Below, in pieces: positions 15,657 to 24,185 of a stretch of DNA of 64,000 nucleotides. The stretch is taken from assembly GCF_036227605.1 (NCBI RefSeq), contig NZ_CP109487.1, forward strand, positions 868,001 through 932,000, given 5' to 3'. This stretch comes from Streptomyces sp. NBC_01439 (GTDB taxonomy: Bacteria > Actinomycetota > Actinomycetes > Streptomycetales > Streptomycetaceae). Numbering within the stretch: the stretch's first letter is position 1; each line of letters starts with the position of its first letter. The notes under the pieces were generated by a model that had not been told where the DNA came from, did not search any database, and was given only the letters and a program-made list of their open reading frames with translations. The position numbers and the translations under genes were made by a program.

Positions 15657-17704
15657 AGCGCCCGCCACCAGGTCGCGCCGTAGAGCATGGTGCGCCCGAC
15701 CACCGAGGCGGTCCCGTGTCCGGCCGCCCGGCCGCGCGGCAGCGCGAGCGGGATCTGCGCGGCGTGCACGCCGATGCTGAGGAAGGCGTCGGTCCACCAC
15801 AGCCAGCGCAGCACCGGGACGTCGGGAACGTCCCCGGCCGCGGCCCACACCGCCCCGCCGACGAGGTACGCCCATCCGGCGAGCGGCACGATCCGGGCCG
15901 CCCGCCGGCCCGCGGACGACGCGGGCCGGGCCTGTTGCCGCGCGGCCCAACGGGCCAGTTCCTCGCGGCCGATCTTGGCGTTGTGCCGGATGTCCACGGG
16001 GAAGCCGGGGTGGCGCAGGAACTCCTGGAGGCCGGCGGTCGCCGCGTGCTCCTCGGCCATCGTGCGCAGCTCGGCGACGAGCTCCGTCCACGCGCCTTCG
16101 TCGAGCGCCGCCCCGTCCGGGCCGGTCTCGGTCTCCACGCAGACGACGGGCCGTTGTGCTCCGGCCGGCCCGATGCCGACCAGTGCGGTGCGCCGGACCA
16201 GCGGATGGGCGTTGAAGACCCCCTCGCAGCGCACGGTGTGCAGGTCCCGGTAGCCGGTGCGGACCCGCTGGGTGGCGCGCCCGCAGAACCAGAGCCGACC
16301 TTCGGCGTCGAGGTGGCCCAGGTCGCCGGTCCGGTGCCAGATGCGGGGGGCTGCGCCGCCGGAGCGTTCCTCGGTCGACTTGTGCGCGGCGTCGGACCGG
16401 GGTGCGCGGTGGTAGCGCAGGCTGACGGAGTCGCCCTGCACCAGGATCTCGCCGACGCGCCCGGCCGGCAGGCCGGTTGCGGGGTCGAAGCGGGCGAGCG
16501 GCCCGTCGGTGACGGGGGCGATGGCCACTCGGGTGCCGGGAACGGGCCGGCCGACGCAGGTCCCTTCGCCGGCGGCGGCGCGGGCCGCGGTACCGCCGCC
16601 TTCGCGACCGGTGTCGGCCTGGTCGTCGCCGAGGATCTCGGCCGCCTCGATCGAGGTGATCGGCAGGACCTCCGTGGCTCCGTAGGTCACGTGGATCCGT
16701 GCCTTCTCGTCGAGGACGGAGCGGAGCGCGGACACGACCGCGTCGGGCACCGGCGCCCCGCCGGATACGACGCAGCGCAGCTCGGGCAGCGGATGACGGC
16801 CGCGGGCGGCGCCGGTGAGGTGCCCGGCCAGGTTCCGCAGCAGGGCGGGCGAGGCGAACATCGTGGTGACGCGGAATCGTTCCAGCGCGTCCACGAGCAG
16901 CTCCGGGTCCGCCTGGGCGACCTTGGCGGGAGCCAGTGGCGCGAGGACCAGGGTGGATCCGTAGACCAGGTCGAGCACGCCGTAGAAGGGCAGGGTGACC
17001 AGGGAGACGTCGTCGCGGGTGCGGCCGTGGACGGCTTCTATCTGGCGGGCGATGGACAGCGCCATGCGGTGGGTGTATTCGACTCCCTTGGCGGGGCCCG
17101 TGCTTCCGGTGGTGAAGCCGATCATCAGCAGGTCGTCCCCGCCGGGCAGCGCGGTCTCGTCCGCGTACCGCACGGTCGCGGGGGTGGCGCGCAGCGCGGC
17201 CAGCGTGTGGCCGCGGCCGAGCCGGCGCCGTCCCAGGGTGACCGGTATGCGTACACCGGCGAAGGTACGGCGGCCCAGGACGCGCACGAGGTGGGCGAGG
17301 GGCGGCCCGATGAACGCCTCGGCGCCCACGGCCCGGTAGCAGTGCAGCATGCGCCGTACGCCCATGCCGGGATCCACGACGACGGGCACGGCCCCGACCC
17401 GGAACAGTGCGAAGCAGAGGGCGAACAGTTCCGGCCCGGGCGGTGCCATCAGCACCGTCCTGGTGCCCCGGGTGATGCCGGCGCGCCGGAATCCGCGGGC
17501 CAGTTCCTCGACCCTCTCCTGCAACTCGCCGTAGGTGAGGGTGGCGTAGCCGCCGGAGTCCCGGCCGTCGGGGTGGATGACGGCCGGCTTGCCGGGAAAC
17601 GCGCGGGCGTTGCGCTCGAGCCACCCGGCCACGCCGCCCGTGACGGCGGCCGGTTGCTCCACGGCCGGGTCGCCGGTGAACCCCGTCTGCGGCACGGTGC
17701 TCAC
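15653..17704 (-). CDS. lstC: OleC-like beta-lactone synthetase, LstC-like
   Basis: The 683-residue protein is an ANL-superfamily adenylating enzyme. P-loop GFTTGSTGPAKGVEYTH, the motif TYGATEVLPITSIE, and WHRTGDLG with LWFCGRATQRV are hallmarks of OleC, which turns a beta-hydroxy acid into a beta-lactone with ATP. OleC homologues are about 550 residues; the extra C-terminal 110 residues are basic and then hydrophobic (GWAYLVGGAVWAAAG, WLWWTDAFLSIGVHAAQI), suggesting membrane contact. GTG at 17704 overlaps the lstB stop (GTGA). In the lipstatin operon the same position is held by LstC. A plain acyl-CoA ligase is the alternative, less likely given TYGATE and CGRATQRV. Confidence 0.88.
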   Translation of the reverse strand: MSTVPQTGFTGDPAVEQPAAVTGGVAGWLERNARAFPGKPAVIHPDGRDSGGYATLTYGELQERVEELARGFRRAGITRGTRTVLMAPPGPELFALCFALFRVGAVPVVVDPGMGVRRMLHCYRAVGAEAFIGPPLAHLVRVLGRRTFAGVRIPVTLGRRRLGRGHTLAALRATPATVRYADETALPGGDDLLMIGFTTGSTGPAKGVEYTHRMALSIARQIEAVHGRTRDDVSLVTLPFYGVLDLVYGSTLVLAPLAPAKVAQADPELLVDALERFRVTTMFASPALLRNLAGHLTGAARGRHPLPELRCVVSGGAPVPDAVVSALRSVLDEKARIHVTYGATEVLPITSIEAAEILGDDQADTGREGGGTAARAAAGEGTCVGRPVPGTRVAIAPVTDGPLARFDPATGLPAGRVGEILVQGDSVSLRYHRAPRSDAAHKSTEERSGGAAPRIWHRTGDLGHLDAEGRLWFCGRATQRVRTGYRDLHTVRCEGVFNAHPLVRRTALVGIGPAGAQRPVVCVETETGPDGAALDEGAWTELVAELRTMAEEHAATAGLQEFLRHPGFPVDIRHNAKIGREELARWAARQQARPASSAGRRAARIVPLAGWAYLVGGAVWAAAGDVPDVPVLRWLWWTDAFLSIGVHAAQIPLALPRGRAAGHGTASVVGRTMLYGATWWRAL

Positions 17705-18555
17705 CACCCCTCGGGCCGGTAGAGGGCGCACGCCGCGCTGGGGCCGGCGCCGACCGAGACGAACAGGAGCTGGTCGTGGTCGTCGCGGCGGGCGTCGTCC
17801 ATCGCCCGGAGGTAGCCGAGGACCGGCGCCGCGGTGTGTGGTTCTCCCCGGCCCGCTGCGCCGTCTTCGGCCGTGGGCGGGCCGATCACCAGGGTCCGGT
17901 CGAGGTCGATGCCGATCTCCTGCGCGTAGTCGGCGGCGGCCCGCTCCGCGAACGCGCTCAGCCGCTCCGCGTGGCCCGGCTCGCGCCGGACCGTGATCGT
18001 GGTCCGCCCGTGCCGGCCCATGGTGGCGGTGTCGAGGTATCCCTCGACGTCGGTGGGCCGGTCGGCGGTGTAGTGGCGTACCGGTCCGAACCCGGCGGCG
18101 GGGTCGGCGCTGCGCTCCAGCAGGAGGGCACCGGCAAGGTCCGCGTACGGGTAGTCGGCGTCGCGGTCCGCGTCGCCGCCGGGGTGGACGTCGGCAGCGG
18201 TGATCAGCAGCCGTTCGGTGGTTCCCGTCTCCAGCAGTGACCGGCCCACCTGTACGGCGTTCAGCACGCCGCAGGCTCCGTTCATCAGGTCGAAGGAGAA
18301 GCCCGCGGCCGGTTCGGGGTCGGCGATGTAGTCGAGGTTGATGCCGACTTCCTTCTGGACCAGGGCCGACATGGCCGGTTCGAAGGTGTTGTGCTCCCGG
18401 TAGACGCCGACGTTGATCAGGGTGCCGATCGAAGCGGCCGGCACTCCTGCCCGGGCCAGGGCGCCCCGTGCGGCCCGGCCCGCCAGGTCCACGACGGAGG
18501 CCGGGGCGGACGCGTCGGGCAGGGCGGTCGCCGCTGCGGTGATGACCATGCCCAT
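17701..18555 (-). CDS. lstB: OleA-type thiolase, second subunit, LstB-like
   Basis: The 284-residue protein is a short ketoacyl-synthase III/thiolase-fold protein. It keeps a Cys at 95 (MNGACGVLN) and a Glu at 59 (NTFEPAMS), but the later half lacks the usual His-containing segment and the GN motif: the corresponding regions read LVIGPPTAE and FVSVGAGPSAA. In nocardiolactone-type and lipstatin-type pathways such a subunit pairs with a catalytic partner and donates the Glu base across the dimer. It starts three bases after the lstA stop. It is therefore inferred to be the non-canonical half of an LstA-LstB heterodimer that joins two acyl chains head to head. Confidence 0.82.
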   Translation of the reverse strand: MGMVITAAATALPDASAPASVVDLAGRAARGALARAGVPAASIGTLINVGVYREHNTFEPAMSALVQKEVGINLDYIADPEPAAGFSFDLMNGACGVLNAVQVGRSLLETGTTERLLITAADVHPGGDADRDADYPYADLAGALLLERSADPAAGFGPVRHYTADRPTDVEGYLDTATMGRHGRTTITVRREPGHAERLSAFAERAAADYAQEIGIDLDRTLVIGPPTAEDGAAGRGEPHTAAPVLGYLRAMDDARRDDHDQLLFVSVGAGPSAACALYRPEGW

Positions 18556-18558
18556 GGC

Positions 18559-19617
18559 TCACACCCCCACGTTCGTGAGCGTCGCGGACAGGGCACCGGT
18601 GACCACGCCGGAAGCGGCCGGCACCATCAGGTACTTGGCCCCGGGGCGGGCGCCGCCCGTCCTGAGGTGCTCGCACAGCGTCAGGAAGTGCGAGGTCGTG
18701 GCGGTGTTCCCGTACCGCTCCACCACGGAGAGGGAGGTAGGCATGGGGGCGCCGAACTCGGCCTCGGCCGTCTGGTTGACGTAGTCGATGAAGCGGGTGC
18801 CGACCTGGTGCTGGATCACGTAGTCGAACTCCTCACCGGCGAACGCCCGCCCCTTCTTCGCCAGGAAGTCCCCGTGGAACCGCGGCCACAGTTTGAGCCG
18901 GTCCCGGTTGTGCATCTTCTTGTTGTCCGTGTAGAGGGAGATGCCGGGGGTCCGGTCGCTGGGCATGCCCATGCACAGGTGGGAGTACTCGGAGCAGGTC
19001 ATCAGCTCGATGTAGTGGATGCGGTCGGCGGCGTCGGCGGAGACGTCCAGGACGACCGCGGCCGCCGAGTCCCCCACGGAGAGCGAGGCGAACTGCGGGT
19101 CGTAGGAGTCGGTCATCTCGCGCGCGGCGGTCTGCGCGACGCGGGTCGCCTGCTCACCGCTGACGACCAGGCCGCGCCGCACGGCGCCGGAGCGGATCAT
19201 CCGGTCGAGCAGCCAGACGCCCGTCATCATTCCCGCGCAGGCGTTGGAGACGTCGAAGTGGATGGCGGAGCGGGCGCCCAGCTCCCGGGCCAGCATCGCG
19301 GCGAAGGACGGCTCGAAGGCGAAGCGGCTTCCGTCCTTGAAGCGGGTGATCGAGGCGGAGATGACGATGTCGAGGTCCTCGGCCCGGTAGCGGGAGGACT
19401 CCAGCGCGTCCCGGGCGGCGGCCAGGGCCATCCCGAACGAGTCCTCGCCGGCCGCCGGTTCGGGGTCGTACACGCGCCTCTCCGTGATCCCGGTGATCTT
19501 CTCGATGTCCGCCTCCCCCAGCCCCGGGACCGAGGCGGCGAGTTGAGGGGTGGTCTGGACCGTTGCCGGAAGGCAGACGCCTAAGGCTTCTATTCGGCTG
19601 TACGTGGCGGTGCTCAT
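18559..19617 (-). CDS. lstA: OleA-type thiolase, catalytic subunit, LstA-like
   Basis: The 352-residue protein has the full KAS III/OleA active site: Cys127 in SNACAGMM, His270 in VIQHQVG, Asn304 in RYGNTATTS and Glu102 in FAFEPSF. In OleA and lipstatin biosynthesis this enzyme performs a non-decarboxylative or malonyl-assisted Claisen condensation of two fatty-acyl thioesters, giving the branched beta-keto acid. The ATG at 19617 has GGAGAG seven bases upstream and is the first gene of the six-gene operon; the promoter must lie in 19618-19740. All later genes follow with overlaps or gaps of 3 bases at most. A simple FabH function is unlikely given the partner gene and the context. Confidence 0.88.
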   Translation of the reverse strand: MSTATYSRIEALGVCLPATVQTTPQLAASVPGLGEADIEKITGITERRVYDPEPAAGEDSFGMALAAARDALESSRYRAEDLDIVISASITRFKDGSRFAFEPSFAAMLARELGARSAIHFDVSNACAGMMTGVWLLDRMIRSGAVRRGLVVSGEQATRVAQTAAREMTDSYDPQFASLSVGDSAAAVVLDVSADAADRIHYIELMTCSEYSHLCMGMPSDRTPGISLYTDNKKMHNRDRLKLWPRFHGDFLAKKGRAFAGEEFDYVIQHQVGTRFIDYVNQTAEAEFGAPMPTSLSVVERYGNTATTSHFLTLCEHLRTGGARPGAKYLMVPAASGVVTGALSATLTNVGV

Positions 19618-19693
19618 GTGTGTCGCTCTCCGTAGCGGTCCGCCCGGGGCGAGGGAGTGCCAGGGCGGTGGTTGACAGAGGGATGCAAAGGAC

Positions 19694-19734
19694 GTCCGGG
19701 GAATAACGGACAGTCAAGTTACCGTAGCGTACGG
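19694..19734. promoter_or_regulatory. dyads upstream of the lst-like operon
   Basis: GTCCG-N8-CGGAC (19694-19711) and CCGTA-GCG-TACGG (19722-19734) lie 77-117 bases upstream of lstA. The minus strand also has TTGACT just between them as a possible -35. They are the only dyads near the operon and are candidate control sites; no regulator gene is adjacent. Confidence 0.35.
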
Positions 19735-20013
19735 AGATGTCGTCGATGTGTCAGGGCTTCGCAAATCAGGAACATGTGGTCGAATATCGGCCACCCATTA
19801 CCACCCGTTACCGCCGCGACGCCGAGCGGAATTCGCGCCTCGCCCCCTGCGCCCCAGCACCCCGCACCCTCGAAAACCTGTCCGGAACCACTCGGTCCAC
19901 CTTGCGGGGCGTGAGCGGGGCGGACCCCGACGCCCGCGAGAGCGGGTCCACACCGACCATCCAGCCAAACTGGTGATCGATTTCGGGCCGTCGGATGGGT
20001 ATGATCGCCGGCA

Positions 20014-20089
20014 GCAAGGCCGTAGCGCAGAGGTCGTCGCGCCCACGCATCGAGCTGGAGGACGTCGGTTCGAATCCGACCGGTCTTGC
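20014..20089 (+). ncRNA. tRNA-like RNA with a disordered anticodon arm
   Basis: GCAAGGCCG (20014-20022) pairs with CGGTCTTGC (20081-20089) over 9 bp with one G-U. A D-like arm GCGC-N10-GCGC (20025-20042) with GG in the loop follows after TA. A perfect T arm GTCGG-TTCGAAT-CCGAC (20064-20080) has the canonical T loop. The 21 nt between D and T arms (20043-20063) do not form a 5-bp anticodon stem in any register I tried, and no CCA is encoded. It is thus a tRNA mimic or a decayed tRNA rather than a working tRNA. It sits 73 bases upstream of the LRR gene on the same strand. Confidence 0.6.
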
Positions 20090-20161
20090 GTCTACTTCTG
20101 CAGTTCTCCTTCAAGTCGTGATGGACGCCGGGCACCGGCGAATGAAACCGGTGGAGTGGTG

Positions 20162-21298
20162 ATGACACAGCCGACACCCGTACGGTGCCCCGCGATCGAG
20201 CACCCCGACCTGCCACCGGCCGACCCGGCCCGCCTCGACCCGCTGCTCGCCCGGCTGGCCGCGGACCGGCCCGTCGACACCGACGAGAGCTTCCCCCTCG
20301 GCACCCTGCGCACCGACGGCCGCGTCGACCTCTGCAAGCAGGGGCTCGGTCCGGCCGGCGCGGCCCGCCTGCTGCCCGCCGCCACCGCCTCCGCGCACGC
20401 CAGGCACCTGCTCCTCGGCACCAACGCCATGGGCGACGCGGGCGCCGTCGCCCTGGCCGAAGCCCTCACGGGAAACCACGGGCTGCACACCCTCTACCTC
20501 GGCTGCAACCGGATCGGCCCCGACGGGGTGGGCTCCCTCGCCGGCGCCCTCAGCGACGACACGACCGTCCGCGCCCTCTGGCTCAAGCGCAACCCGCTCT
20601 TCGAGGACGGCGCCCGCACCCTGGCCGCGCTGCTGCGCCGCAACACCGCCCTGCGCACGCTCGACCTGGTCAACACCGGGATCGGCGCCGACGGCGTACG
20701 CCTCCTGCTCGACGCCCTGCTGGAGCGCGAGCAGCCCCTGGAACGGCTCTTCCTCGGCGGCAACGGCCTCGGCCCGGACGCCGCCCCGCTGCTGGCCGCC
20801 CTGATACGGGACGCCGGGGTGCGCGAGCTGTACGTCCCCGCCAACCACCTCGGCGACGGGGGCGCCGCGGTCCTCGCTTCCGCCGCGGCCGACTCCGCCC
20901 GTCCGGTCCGTCTCGGGCTCGGCGGCAACGGCATCGGCGCCGCCGGAGCGCGGAGCCTGGCCGCCTCCCTCGACGGCATCGAAGCCCTCGACCTCGGGCG
21001 GACCATGTCGGAGCGCAGCCTCGGGTCCCCCGGCAACGACCCCGGTGACGAAGGGGCGTACGCCCTGGCCGCGGCGCTCCCCGGCAGCCCGCTGCGCCGG
21101 CTGGAACTGCGCCACACCGGCCTCACCGGGCGCGGTGCGAAGGGCCTGCTCGCGGCGGTGCCCGCGGACAGCCCGCTGGAGTACGTGGGCCTCGGCCCGG
21201 GCCTGCCCCGCCGCGTGAAGCGCTCCTTCACCGAACGGCTCCGCCCTGCCCGGGCGGCCCACCCGGACGTCCGCGCCATCGGCAGCGTGTACCGGTGA
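20162..21298 (+). CDS. leucine-rich repeat protein (RNase-inhibitor type)
   Basis: The 378-residue protein starts at ATG 20162 (GGTGGAG upstream; overlapping GTG starts exist) and is cytosolic. From about residue 60 it is a solenoid of roughly 28-residue leucine-rich repeats: LHTLYLGCNRIGPDGVGSLAGAL, VRALWLKRNPLFEDGARTLAALL, LRTLDLVNTGIGADGVRLLL and so on. The pattern LxxLxLxxNxIGxxGxxxLAxAL is that of RNase-inhibitor/NLR-type repeats, which bind proteins. There is no NTPase or effector domain. It is the first gene of a four-gene set, its stop sharing GTGA with the ankyrin gene start, and it lies directly after the tRNA-like RNA. A sensor or adaptor role is inferred. Confidence 0.85.
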   Translation: MTQPTPVRCPAIEHPDLPPADPARLDPLLARLAADRPVDTDESFPLGTLRTDGRVDLCKQGLGPAGAARLLPAATASAHARHLLLGTNAMGDAGAVALAEALTGNHGLHTLYLGCNRIGPDGVGSLAGALSDDTTVRALWLKRNPLFEDGARTLAALLRRNTALRTLDLVNTGIGADGVRLLLDALLEREQPLERLFLGGNGLGPDAAPLLAALIRDAGVRELYVPANHLGDGGAAVLASAAADSARPVRLGLGGNGIGAAGARSLAASLDGIEALDLGRTMSERSLGSPGNDPGDEGAYALAAALPGSPLRRLELRHTGLTGRGAKGLLAAVPADSPLEYVGLGPGLPRRVKRSFTERLRPARAAHPDVRAIGSVYR

Positions 21299-22974
21299 GC
21301 GTGGAGAACGCCGAACTGCCCGGCGGCCTGCGGCCGGAGGACCGCCTGGCCTGGCAGCGGATCCGCCGCTACGCCGTGCCCGGCTGGATGATCGAGCAGG
21401 CCACCGCGCACCGGCTGGCCGGTGACTGGCGGGCGGCCTGCGCGGCCGCCGCCGTGGACGTCGAGTTCGAGCTGCCCGCGGTGGAGGCCCGCTACGGAGG
21501 CGCCGTGGCCGAGGCGTTGGCGGAGGACCTGCGGCACTTCGCCCCGGACCTGCTGCGCTGGCACCTGCCCCGGTACGGGGGCGGCCGCACCACCATCGCC
21601 ACCGACCTGCGGATCCTGCTCGCCTCCTACGGCGGCCCCGGCGGTCCGACCCTGTCGGTCACCACACCCCGCATGAGCGAAGGCCCGCAGCGGCTGCGCC
21701 TGCACTGCGCGCCGGTCACCACGAAGAAGCGGAACGTGTACACCGGGCGCGGCTTCGCCTCGGAGGACTGGACCGCGGTCCGGCCGTTCTGGGACGCCCG
21801 CCACGCGTCCGAGCTCGGCGCGCGCTTCGCCGACCCGGAAGGCCTCGCCGAGCGGATCGCCCTGCTGCGCGCCGCAGGGGACACGGTCGGGGCCTATGCG
21901 GCGGCGGGCATCGAGTGCGACCTGCGCGTGCCCGCCGCGCAGCCCCACCAGCGCCCGAGGGACCCGGAGGCCCTCCTCGCAGGGATGCCGATCGACCTCG
22001 GCCGGCTCGCGCCGGAGGTGGCGCGGCTGGTGGCGGCGGGAGCGGGCGACCGCTACCGGATCTCGGCGGGCTGGCGCACCTACCTGCTGCTGGAACACGT
22101 CGGCCCCGACAGGCTGCGGGCCCGCATCATCGAACTGGGCGAGGCGTTCGCCGTACCGGCCTTGCCCCGGTACGCCCGGCAGCGGCTCCCCGATCCCGAA
22201 CTGGTCCGGACCGGCCTGGTCTCCCCGCGCGAGCTGCACCCGCTGGTGTCCGCCGCGCTGTTCCCCGGCGCCGACCCCGCCGTGGTCCCGACCGGCCCCG
22301 ATACGGGCGGGCCGGTACGGGTGCGCTGCGGCGGCGGATGGCACGCGGTGCGCTCACACGGCGGCGTGCTCGACGTACCGCACACCCCGCAGGAGCAGCA
22401 ACGCGAGCGCGCCATGCGGGCGTTCGGAGGCGCGGTCTCCGGGTGCTTCGCCGTGCAGCACAGCTGGACGACGGGCGAGGGGCGGCTGCCGCGCGCCCTC
22501 CGGGCCCAGCGGCACGAGCTCTTCCTGCGCGTCCAGCACGGCGACACCCCGGGCGTGGTGGCGCTGCTGGACGCGGGTATGGACCCCCGGATCCGGGACG
22601 CCCGCGGCCGCGGCCTGCTGCACACCCTCAACCTGCTCGACCACGAGGTGCTGCTGCCCCGGTTGCTGGCGGCCGGACTCGACCTGGAGGCACGGGACAC
22701 CGGGCAGCGCACCCCGTTGCTGTCCGCGGTGTACTGGGGCGGCTCGGCGGACCTGGTCAGGGACCTGCTGGCGGCCGGCTCCCGGATCGACGTCACCGAC
22801 GAGATGGAACTGTCGCTGTCCCAGGTGATCCGCCGCTACAGGCGCACCGACCTCGCCTTCCTGCGGAACCGCGTCGACGAGGAGTTCCCCGACATCGGCG
22901 CAGACTGGTACGACGACCACCTGGAGTACCGCGAGGACGACGCGGACGAGGACGACGAGGACGACGACGCGTGA
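21295..22974 (+). CDS. ankyrin-repeat protein with unknown N-terminal region
   Basis: The 559-residue protein begins with GTG at 21295 overlapping the LRR stop. The N-terminal 390 residues are unrecognised, cytosolic and rich in Arg/Leu/Ala; similar large proteins beside MoxR ATPases are seen in Streptomyces. Residues about 410-510 form three ankyrin repeats (GDTPGVVALLDAGMDPRIRD, NLLDHEVLLPRLLAAGLDLEARD, GGSADLVRDLLAAGSRIDVTD). The C-terminus is very acidic (DDADEDDEDDDA). Its stop shares GTGA with the AAA gene. With the LRR protein it gives the set two protein-binding solenoids, so substrate selection for the ATPase/VWA pair is a reasonable inference. Confidence 0.8.
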   Translation: MSVENAELPGGLRPEDRLAWQRIRRYAVPGWMIEQATAHRLAGDWRAACAAAAVDVEFELPAVEARYGGAVAEALAEDLRHFAPDLLRWHLPRYGGGRTTIATDLRILLASYGGPGGPTLSVTTPRMSEGPQRLRLHCAPVTTKKRNVYTGRGFASEDWTAVRPFWDARHASELGARFADPEGLAERIALLRAAGDTVGAYAAAGIECDLRVPAAQPHQRPRDPEALLAGMPIDLGRLAPEVARLVAAGAGDRYRISAGWRTYLLLEHVGPDRLRARIIELGEAFAVPALPRYARQRLPDPELVRTGLVSPRELHPLVSAALFPGADPAVVPTGPDTGGPVRVRCGGGWHAVRSHGGVLDVPHTPQEQQRERAMRAFGGAVSGCFAVQHSWTTGEGRLPRALRAQRHELFLRVQHGDTPGVVALLDAGMDPRIRDARGRGLLHTLNLLDHEVLLPRLLAAGLDLEARDTGQRTPLLSAVYWGGSADLVRDLLAAGSRIDVTDEMELSLSQVIRRYRRTDLAFLRNRVDEEFPDIGADWYDDHLEYREDDADEDDEDDDA

Positions 22975-24170
22975 GTGCGACCCAGCCACAACCCGCCCGT
23001 GCCCTGGCCGCCGCCGACGCCCTGGGTGCCCGGCTGGACGCCACCCGCACCGAACCCGCCACCAACCCCCAACTGGAAGCACTGGCACTGGCCGTGACGG
23101 CCAATCAGCAGGTCCTCCTGTGGGGTGAGCCCGGTATCGGCAAGTCCGCTGGCATGGAGCAGCTCGCCACCGCGCTCGGCGTCCGGCTGGAGACCGTCAT
23201 CGCCAGCGTCCACGAGCCCTCCGACTTCGCGGGGTTGCCCATCGTCGGCGAGGACCCGGCCACCACGGGCGTCCCCATGGCACCGCCGGACTGGGCGGTG
23301 CGCCTCGCCCGCACCGGCCACGGGCTGTTGTTCTTCGACGAGCTGTCCTCCGCCCCGCCGGCCGTGCAGGCGGCCCTGCTGCGCGTGGTCCTGGAGCGTC
23401 GGGTCGGCAGCCTCGAACTACCGGCGGCGGTACGGATCGTCGCCGCGGCCAACCCGCCCGCGAGCGCCGCCGACGGCTGGCACCTCAGCCCGCCGCTCGC
23501 GAACCGCTTCGTCCACCTCGACTGGACGCACAACCCGCGCACCGTGGCCCGCGGCATGGCCGGCACCTGGCCCGAGGTGGCGATCCCGGCCGTCGATCCC
23601 GCCAAGGCCGCCGGTTCGGTCGCCCGGGCCCGCGGGGCCGTCTCCGGCTTCCTCACCGCCCGTCCGGGCCTGGTCCACCACATGCCGGCCGAGGCCGCCG
23701 GACGGGGCCGCGGCTGGCCCTCCCCGCGCACCTGGGAGATGGCCCTGCGGCTGCTGGCCACCGGGTACGCGGCATCGACGGGCCGGGAGGCCCTCGCCGC
23801 CGCGCTCACCGGCGCCGTGGGCGAAGCCGCCGGGATCGAACTGCTCTCGTACCTCGAACACCTCGACCTGCCCGACCCGGACCGGGTGCTGGCCGACCCC
23901 GACGCCTTCGCCCTGCCCGAGCGCGGCGACCGGCAGCTGGCCTTCCTCATCGCCGTGGTCGCGGCCGTGCAGAGCGAGCTCACCCGTCCCCGCTGGGAAG
24001 CGGGCTGGGCGGTCCTCGCCAAGGCCGTGGACGCGGGCGTGCCCGACGTCGCCGCCCGCGCCGCCGCCGACCTCGCCGCGATGCGCGACCTCGACTGGCC
24101 GGTGCCCGCCGGCATCGACGCCTTCGTGGAACTGCTCCAGCTGTCCGGCTCGCTGCCGGGCGGCAACTGA
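22971..24170 (+). CDS. MoxR-like AAA+ ATPase
   Basis: The 399-residue protein has Walker A GEPGIGKS at residues 52-59, Walker B LLFFDE at about 119-124 and sensor 1 in RIVAAANPP, with an arginine-containing LSPPLANRFVHLDW. These mark the MoxR/AAA_5 type of AAA+ ATPases, which act as hexameric chaperones. MoxR ATPases nearly always work with a VWA-domain partner, and here that partner is the next gene, 15 bases downstream. Start at GTG 22971, overlapping the ankyrin stop. Cytosolic. The target of this chaperone is unknown; the LRR and ankyrin proteins are likely to supply it. Confidence 0.9.
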   Translation: MSATQPQPARALAAADALGARLDATRTEPATNPQLEALALAVTANQQVLLWGEPGIGKSAGMEQLATALGVRLETVIASVHEPSDFAGLPIVGEDPATTGVPMAPPDWAVRLARTGHGLLFFDELSSAPPAVQAALLRVVLERRVGSLELPAAVRIVAAANPPASAADGWHLSPPLANRFVHLDWTHNPRTVARGMAGTWPEVAIPAVDPAKAAGSVARARGAVSGFLTARPGLVHHMPAEAAGRGRGWPSPRTWEMALRLLATGYAASTGREALAAALTGAVGEAAGIELLSYLEHLDLPDPDRVLADPDAFALPERGDRQLAFLIAVVAAVQSELTRPRWEAGWAVLAKAVDAGVPDVAARAAADLAAMRDLDWPVPAGIDAFVELLQLSGSLPGGN

Positions 24171-24185
24171 GCCCAGTCCGGCGCC

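Noticed and set aside
15653..17704. Plain fatty acyl-CoA ligase for LstC
   Set aside because: TYGATE and CGRATQRV motifs and position beside OleA- and OleD-like genes fit OleC-type lactone synthetases better.
20043..20063. A normal tRNA with a CAT or CGA anticodon
   Set aside because: Neither register gives a 5-bp anticodon stem, and the loop lacks U33 for CAT; only two of five pairs form for CGA.
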